This document shows positions 7,943 through 11,145 of a DNA stretch of 11,145 nucleotides, piece by piece. Each line of letters starts with the position of its first letter. Position 1 is the stretch's first letter. The DNA is from Gloeopeniophorella convolvens. Lineage: Eukaryota > Basidiomycota > Agaricomycetes > Russulales. Below the pieces are notes generated by a model. It was not told where the DNA came from and made no database searches. It saw only the letters and a program-made list of their open reading frames with translations. A program made the translations under genes and the position numbers. Location: NCBI GenBank assembly GCA_022496205.1, contig WTXD01000366.1, forward strand, positions 1-11,145, read 5' to 3'.

Positions 7943-8617
7943 TCAAATGGATTCGAGGGAAGTGGTAATTGACTCAAGATCTTGATCATGGATGCATTCT
8001 GCGTCGAATGCGTGTAGGGCTTGTTGCTCCCATAGAGGTTCGTTAAGCTGCTCGAAGGTCGCTTCGATTGCTTCGGTGGGGTTCAGAGAGTTGTAATACT
8101 CTTGGATTTCGAGTGGTGTCAGGACGTAGGTGACTTGGTTATCGGAGACGTACCAGTCGCGGTTCTCGTCTTCTTCAAGATAAACCCAGACGTAATCGGG
8201 CCTCAGGTAGACTCGGTTAGTGCCGCCATCAGACCAGAGCTTGAAGTGTCCATCGCGTTCGTTCCAGTGAAGGCTTCCACGGACTTGTGGGGGTAGTTCG
8301 GGTTGTGCGAATGGAAGTGGTTCAACGTGCTCGTCCTCGGGTGGGAATGGTAAAGCTGTTCCTAGTGTTACGGCTGAGCGCGACTCAGGCTTGGGCGTCA
8401 AGCTGGAGTCAGAAAGGGGCGCAGCCAGAATCAGTTCGCGTCGGGATTCCCAGTCGGGACGCTCGGCGACGAACGGGACGTTTGGAGTGAGAGTAGTACT
8501 GAGGTCGGATCCCGAGGGATCAACGTCGATGGGCTCGGACGTGGTGATGATGCACGACCAATCGGGTCGTGCGGACAGAGGATGTGAGACGAGAGGAGAG
8601 GAGTCGGATTCATCTGG
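7943..8617 (-). pseudogene. Gag leader / N-terminal extension frame, starting inside the 5' LTR
   Basis: This frame is the same as Gag's and is open from a TAG at 8618 to a TGA at 7943, ten bases before the Gag ATG. It spans the LTR/internal boundary. The non-LTR part looks coding: GSLHWNERDGHFKLWSDGG, TNRVYLRPDYVWVYLEEDEN, TPLEIQEYYNSLNP. It has no ATG. The first AUG of the predicted transcript (8613) is one frame off. The TGA at 7943 fits the CGA-to-TGA decay seen elsewhere, so leader and Gag were probably one protein. Its fold is not recognised. Confidence 0.6.
8353..8363 (-). other. Self-priming primer-binding site (Tf1-like)
   Basis: Two bases inside the 5' LTR, the minus strand reads AGGAACAGCTT. 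This is perfectly complementary over 11 nt to AAGCTGTTCCT at 8650-8640, the predicted 5' end of the element's own RNA. No TGG-starting, tRNA-3'-end complement is seen at this position. The geometry (11-nt match, 2-nt spacer, primer at the transcript start behind a TATA box) matches self-primed Tf1-type elements. The assignment is direct by sequence; its use is inferred. Confidence 0.85.
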
Positions 8618-8649
8618 CTACTGTATCGTACAATACAGGAGGAACAGCT

Positions 8650-8684
8650 TAGAGTACTTAGCTACGAGTGCCCATGCTTATATA
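8650..8684 (-). promoter_or_regulatory. LTR core promoter: TATA box and predicted transcription start
   Basis: TATATAAG on the minus strand (8684-8677) lies 34 nt before the A at 8650, which is the first base of the self-primer sequence AAGCTGTTCCT. In Tf1-type elements the primer is the exact 5' end of the RNA, so TATA spacing and primer position support each other. The same arrangement is at 529-563 in the 3' LTR. Confidence 0.75.
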
Positions 8685-8740
8685 CCTGTTGCGTCCACCT
8701 GTCCTATGCCCTCTGCTGCTACTCGGCGTCGAGAGGCTGG

Positions 8741-8810
8741 TCGGGAGTCATCAGGAATCGTCGTGAGTCGTAAGGAGTTGCATGGAGTCGAGAGGAGTTG
8801 TTGAGAGTCG
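8741..8810. repeat. Seven-unit 10-bp repeat in U3 (GGAGTCG every helical turn)
   Basis: The core GAGTC/GAGTT/GAATC begins at 8745, 8755, 8765, 8775, 8785, 8795 and 8805, exactly 10 bp apart, giving the consensus nnnGGAGTCG. It sits about 90-160 bp upstream of the predicted start. The same array is in the 3' LTR near 620-689. It could be a phased upstream activating array (the other strand reads CGACTCC) or a simple minisatellite. Confidence 0.8.
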
Positions 8811-8864
8811 TCTGGGCGCGCGTGGAAGTGAGTCGAAAAGAGTGGGAGTGACGTGACCGTGACA

Positions 8865-8869
8865 CCACT
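8865..8869. repeat. Target-site duplication, right copy (CCACT)
   Basis: Matches 241-245 exactly and marks the other junction of the chromovirus with the host exon. Confidence 0.96.
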
Positions 8870-9960
8870 GCTCTGGTCTCTGCAGATAGTACAGAGCCCA
8901 AGAAGCAGGGGGCCAGCACCTTGCCTTGTTCTTGTTGCATGCACTGCAGCTAATGGCATTACTGCCAGTGCCTTGAGACCTGTGACAGGTGCGCTTGAAG
9001 TGGTTGCAAGGACCGCACTTTTTCTAAATACCGGTCTGGTCAATTGTGCATTTATAGTCAAATAAATCACTCACTGGGTCATAGTCCTTCAACAGGACAC
9101 CCTTGGTCTTTGTATGACCGGGCCAAGCATCTGGAGTGGGTGATCGCGCCCATTTCTTACCCAATACCTTTGCTGAAGTTGTGGGTGCATGCCCAACTTC
9201 CTCAGCTTCCTCATCCTCACCCTCAAGATCTCCAACATTAAAGTCTTCATCTTGAGGGTCATATTCAGGCTCTGAGGGCTCGGATGGGTTGTCGACGATG
9301 ATCTGGGGTGGTGCAGGGCCCTGGTGATGCCTAGGTACCTCAATATAGGGCACCTGGTGATGACCTGACAAGCGGCGCTTGTGCGGCTCCTCTGGGACAT
9401 CATCATGATCTATAATCAAGGAATTGTGATCACAATTAGTACTGAGTATGTTAGAGACAGGTGTGACGCACCTGAGAGGTCCTCAGTTGTCACAACAGGC
9501 TGTGTAGCCTCTGCACCATCCAACCACCAGGTGGTACCAGCAGGGTCTTGACCAATGAGCTCTGAAGCCTCACTAGTTGCAAGGATACCTCTCTTCTGAT
9601 TGATCTCATGCTTGATGCATTTTGCAATGACCTTACTGAGGTCAAGCTGGTCGAGGTTGGGGCTGCCTGGGGATTCCAGGAGCTTGGCCACAGCAACAAT
9701 CATGGGGTAATATACAATTCAGACTCCCTGCCAAAGATCTCTAAAGCTACTCCCTACAGTGATGTGTTAGATATCTAAATGTGTTAAATTATAGGATTCA
9801 GACGCACTAGCTCTGCCCTGATATAACCTATCAGCACCTGATCAGGCACTGTGTTATTTCTCTGGCGCTGCTGAAAAGCCTCCATGAGTCTCCTAGCAAT
9901 GATGAGCAATTTCTGCTCATTGGAGGAGAGGGCTTTGAATTGATCGAGGATGGGAGACAT
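8865..9960 (-). pseudogene. Upstream exons of Zn2Cys6-like host gene, cut by the chromovirus
   Basis: Four exons on the minus strand. Exon 1 is 9960-9838 (MSPILDQFKALSSNEQKLLI). After an 84-nt intron, exon 2 is 9753-9472; after a 62-nt intron, exon 3 is 9409-9075; after a 51-nt intron (donor GTGAGT, acceptor TTTAG), exon 4 is 9023-8865, where the LTR interrupts it. Exon 3 has Pro/Glu/Asp-rich stretches. Exon 4 has six cysteines spaced C-x2-C-x6-C-x12-C-x2-C-x6-C (from KKCGPC to NKARC), the spacing of a fungal Zn2Cys6 DNA-binding cluster, here near residue 250 rather than at the N-terminus. Exon 2 carries a frameshift near 9703-9710: GVALEIFGRESELYITP runs into TGA, and MIVAVAKLLESPG follows in another frame. 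A DNA-binding regulator is likely but unproven, and the gene is now broken. Confidence 0.75.
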
Positions 9961-10040
9961 AGTTGATTGCTAGAGTGTTGAGGATGAAGTCTGAATGTGC
10001 TGAAGGCACAAGGGAACTGCTCAGAGGCGGGAGAATGCCC

Positions 10041-10067
10041 CGACCGGTCCGGGCACCGTTCGGTCCG
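10041..10067. promoter_or_regulatory. Cluster of CGG/CCG triplets upstream of the zinc-cluster gene
   Basis: In 27 bp there are seven CCG or CGG triplets (some overlapping), including CCGGTCCGG and CCGTTCGG. Zn2Cys6 factors bind paired CGG triplets. The cluster is about 80 bp upstream of the minus-strand start codon at 9960. Function is speculative. Confidence 0.35.
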
Positions 10068-10127
10068 ATATTCTGCCCACAACAACCAAACATGGCCTTG
10101 AATGATGTCACCAATGGTTTCCAATGT

Positions 10128-10155
10128 TTCTAGAACATTCTAGAACATTATCGAA
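10128..10155. promoter_or_regulatory. Heat-shock element HSE-1 (six units, one imperfect)
   Basis: Alternating TTC and GAA triplets at strict 5-bp steps: TTC 10128, GAA 10133, TTC 10138, GAA 10143, TTA 10148 (one mismatch), GAA 10153. Three contiguous nGAAn units suffice for Hsf1 binding. It lies about 170 bp upstream of the minus-strand ATG at 9960. Confidence 0.8.
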
Positions 10156-10200
10156 CTCAAGGGAGCCTTGTCATACAGAGAACAAGGCATGATGTCATTT

Positions 10201-10247
10201 AGAAGCATGAGAAGCATATGAGCTGAGTCATGTGATCAAAGAAGCAT
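10201..10247. repeat. Three copies of AGAAGCAT, with a TGAGTCA site
   Basis: AGAAGCAT occurs at 10201, 10210 and 10240. Between the second and third copies lies TGAGTCA (10224-10230), a perfect AP-1/Gcn4-type bZIP core. The cluster sits midway between the two heat-shock elements. Confidence 0.45.
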
Positions 10248-10248
10248 A

Positions 10249-10278
10249 GGACCGGGCTGGGCTAGCAGGGCCCGGTCC
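10249..10278. repeat. 9-bp inverted repeat (GGACCGGGC ... GCCCGGTCC)
   Basis: Perfect 9-bp arms with a 12-bp loop, between the two heat-shock elements. It could form a hairpin or be a palindromic protein site. No T-run suggests a terminator. Confidence 0.5.
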
Positions 10279-10335
10279 CAAGTGTTACATGATAGATCAC
10301 ATGGATATCAATTGTCATCAAAGTGTTCCACTGCT

Positions 10336-10363
10336 TTCTGGAAGTTTCTAGAATGTTCCAGAA
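10336..10363. promoter_or_regulatory. Heat-shock element HSE-2 (six perfect units)
   Basis: TTC 10336, GAA 10341, TTC 10346, GAA 10351, TTC 10356, GAA 10361: six consecutive units in perfect alternation at 5-bp steps. It lies about 205 bp upstream of the plus-strand ATG at 10568, so each divergent gene has its own element at a similar distance. Hsf1 binding is inferred from the consensus. Confidence 0.88.
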
Positions 10364-10567
10364 ACAGATGGAAGATATGTTATGTGTGAGAACTCTATGG
10401 GCTCGCCTCTGAGGTCTGGCCAATTACTAGATGTCTGGGCCGATCATTTTGATCCTACAGATTGGTCAGATGCTTATCTGATCAAGGGGTCGACTGGCCC
10501 AGTCATTCTCAATGTCCAGAGCGACTCAGAGCATCCCATAGACTTCCTTACCACCTAGCAGCTCCCT

Positions 10568-11126
10568 ATGGCCCCCACCAAGTCCAAGGCCAAGACCGGC
10601 ACCAGCTCCTCTGCCCCAGAGACCCCTGAGGTCTCTGATACCCCTTCTCAGGCCTCCAAGGTCAAGCAGGTGACAAAGCAGGATGCTAGGAGGCCTGCAA
10701 CACCTCAGAGTGCCCAGGGCACTGCAAAAGTTCATCTCAACTATCTCTACTCACTCATATATTTACCCACAGTTAGAGAGCAAACCAGTGGATCTGCAGA
10801 GATGCCACCTCCCCCTCCTCCTCTGAGATCACAGAGGAATTCCCCCAGCCCTCTCCTGCTGAGAGATCAAAGGGAAAGGCCAAGGTACGTCTTACACAGA
10901 TTCTCATTAACTCTGAGCTCATAGTATGATCATGAATCTATAGGTTGCAGCTCCTATCCTCTCTGGTGAGGATGCTCGCATGGGTCACCCTCCCCTCCTC
11001 CACAGACTGGTGCAGAGGAAAGTGGCTTTGGTGTCTGGCCAGATTTGCCACCCAGAAGATGATGAGCCTACTGAGCAGGCTAAGAAGAGTCCCAGCCCTC
11101 AGGCTTCCAGCCCAGTGTGTAATTGA
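10568..11126 (+). CDS. Small basic/disordered protein, three exons, function unknown
   Basis: The ATG at 10568 follows CTCCCT. Exon 1 (10568-10729) encodes MAPTKSKAKTGTSSSAPETP and further Lys/Ser/Pro-rich sequence. A putative 47-nt intron (GTTCAT...GTTAG) leads to exon 2 (10777-10884: DATSPSSSEITEEFPQPSP, SKGKAK). A clear intron (GTACGT...CTATAG, 10885-10943) leads to exon 3 (10944-11126: VAAPILSGEDARMGHPPLLH, then VQRKVALVSGQICHPEDDEP), ending TGA. The total is about 150 aa, mostly disordered, basic at the start and acidic later, with no recognised domain. Intron 1 has a weak donor and is the least certain part; without it the frame is open to 10924. A GTGTGT possible donor just before the stop (about 11115) could extend the gene beyond the window. 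It is divergent from the zinc-cluster gene and shares its promoter region. Confidence 0.6.
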
Positions 11127-11145
11127 CCGGTCCGATTCATTTTTC

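Larger units (their letters stand above)
246..8864 (-). mobile_element. Full-length Ty3/gypsy chromovirus LTR retrotransposon
   Basis: A complete 8,619-bp element read on the minus strand. It has two LTRs of 498 and 499 bp, TG...CA termini with near-perfect inverted ends (TGTTACGG / CCGTGACA) and a CCACT duplication. Internal order is leader-Gag, protease, RT, RNase H, integrase, chromodomain, then an additional ORF. The domain order and the chromodomain after integrase identify a chromovirus (Ty3/Metaviridae type). Protein coding is broken by many TGA codons and by a nested solo LTR in the protease, so the copy is non-autonomous. The insertion lies inside an exon of a host gene on the same strand. 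Confidence 0.97.
8366..8864 (-). repeat. 5' LTR of the chromovirus
   Basis: 499 bp. On the minus strand it starts TGTCACGG and ends CCGTAACA. With the transcript start set at 8650, U3 is 8651-8864 (214 bp) and R-U5 is 8366-8650 (285 bp). U3 contains a 10-bp-phased motif array and a TATA box; R contains the self-primer sequence and the first AUG (8613-8611). It is nearly identical to the 3' LTR except for CpG-type transitions. Confidence 0.97.

Noticed and set aside
8340..8365. A conventional tRNA primer-binding site.
   Set aside because: The sequence next to the 5' LTR does not start with TGG or complement an evident tRNA 3' end, while an 11-nt self-complement is exact.
9831..10124. A 97-codon minus-strand frame upstream of and overlapping exon 1 of the zinc-cluster gene.
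   Set aside because: It is out of frame with the spliced gene, runs into the intron and covers the CGG cluster; no coding signature.
10249..10278. The GC-rich hairpin as a transcription terminator.
   Set aside because: Eukaryotic context, no T-run, and position between divergent promoters make this implausible.

Overview
This window looks like a gene-sparse, repeat-rich stretch of a filamentous basidiomycete genome, most likely Agaricomycetes. The signs are short (47-84 nt) GT-AG introns in compact genes, a Zn2Cys6-like regulator gene of a lineage-expanded kind, and a Ty3/gypsy chromovirus whose decay is almost purely CpG transitions, as expected for a genome that methylates repeats. No rRNA, tRNA or CRISPR was seen. 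I cannot name the species.

Layout on + coordinates. (1) Positions 1-245 are the downstream part of a minus-strand host gene. (2) Positions 246-8864 are one complete 8.6-kb LTR retrotransposon on the minus strand, bounded by a 5-bp target duplication (CCACT at 241-245 and 8865-8869). Its 5' LTR is 8366-8864 and its 3' LTR is 246-743. In transcription order it carries: a self-priming primer-binding site; a leader frame that begins inside the LTR; Gag with a CCHC knuckle; a probable -1 frameshift; protease, RT, RNase H, integrase and chromodomain; and an extra, uninterrupted 426-aa ORF downstream of pol. A solo LTR of a related family (5408-5949, with its own AATAT duplication) sits inside the protease. 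(3) Positions 8865-9960 are the upstream exons of the same minus-strand host gene, which the element cut within its zinc-cluster exon. (4) Positions 9961-10567 are a divergent intergenic region with two six-unit heat-shock elements, one facing each gene. (5) Positions 10568-11126 are a small three-exon plus-strand gene of unknown function.

History read from the sequence: a host gene with a Zn2Cys6-type cluster and a following helix was split by the chromovirus. The element then decayed: the eight premature stops in pro-pol are all TGA, and the LTRs differ by 17 transitions and no transversions, 15 of them at CpG. A second element later inserted in the protease and recombined to a solo LTR. 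The chromovirus is therefore not autonomous now, though its third ORF is still open. Exon models, counts and alignments were made by eye from the sequence; no database search was possible.
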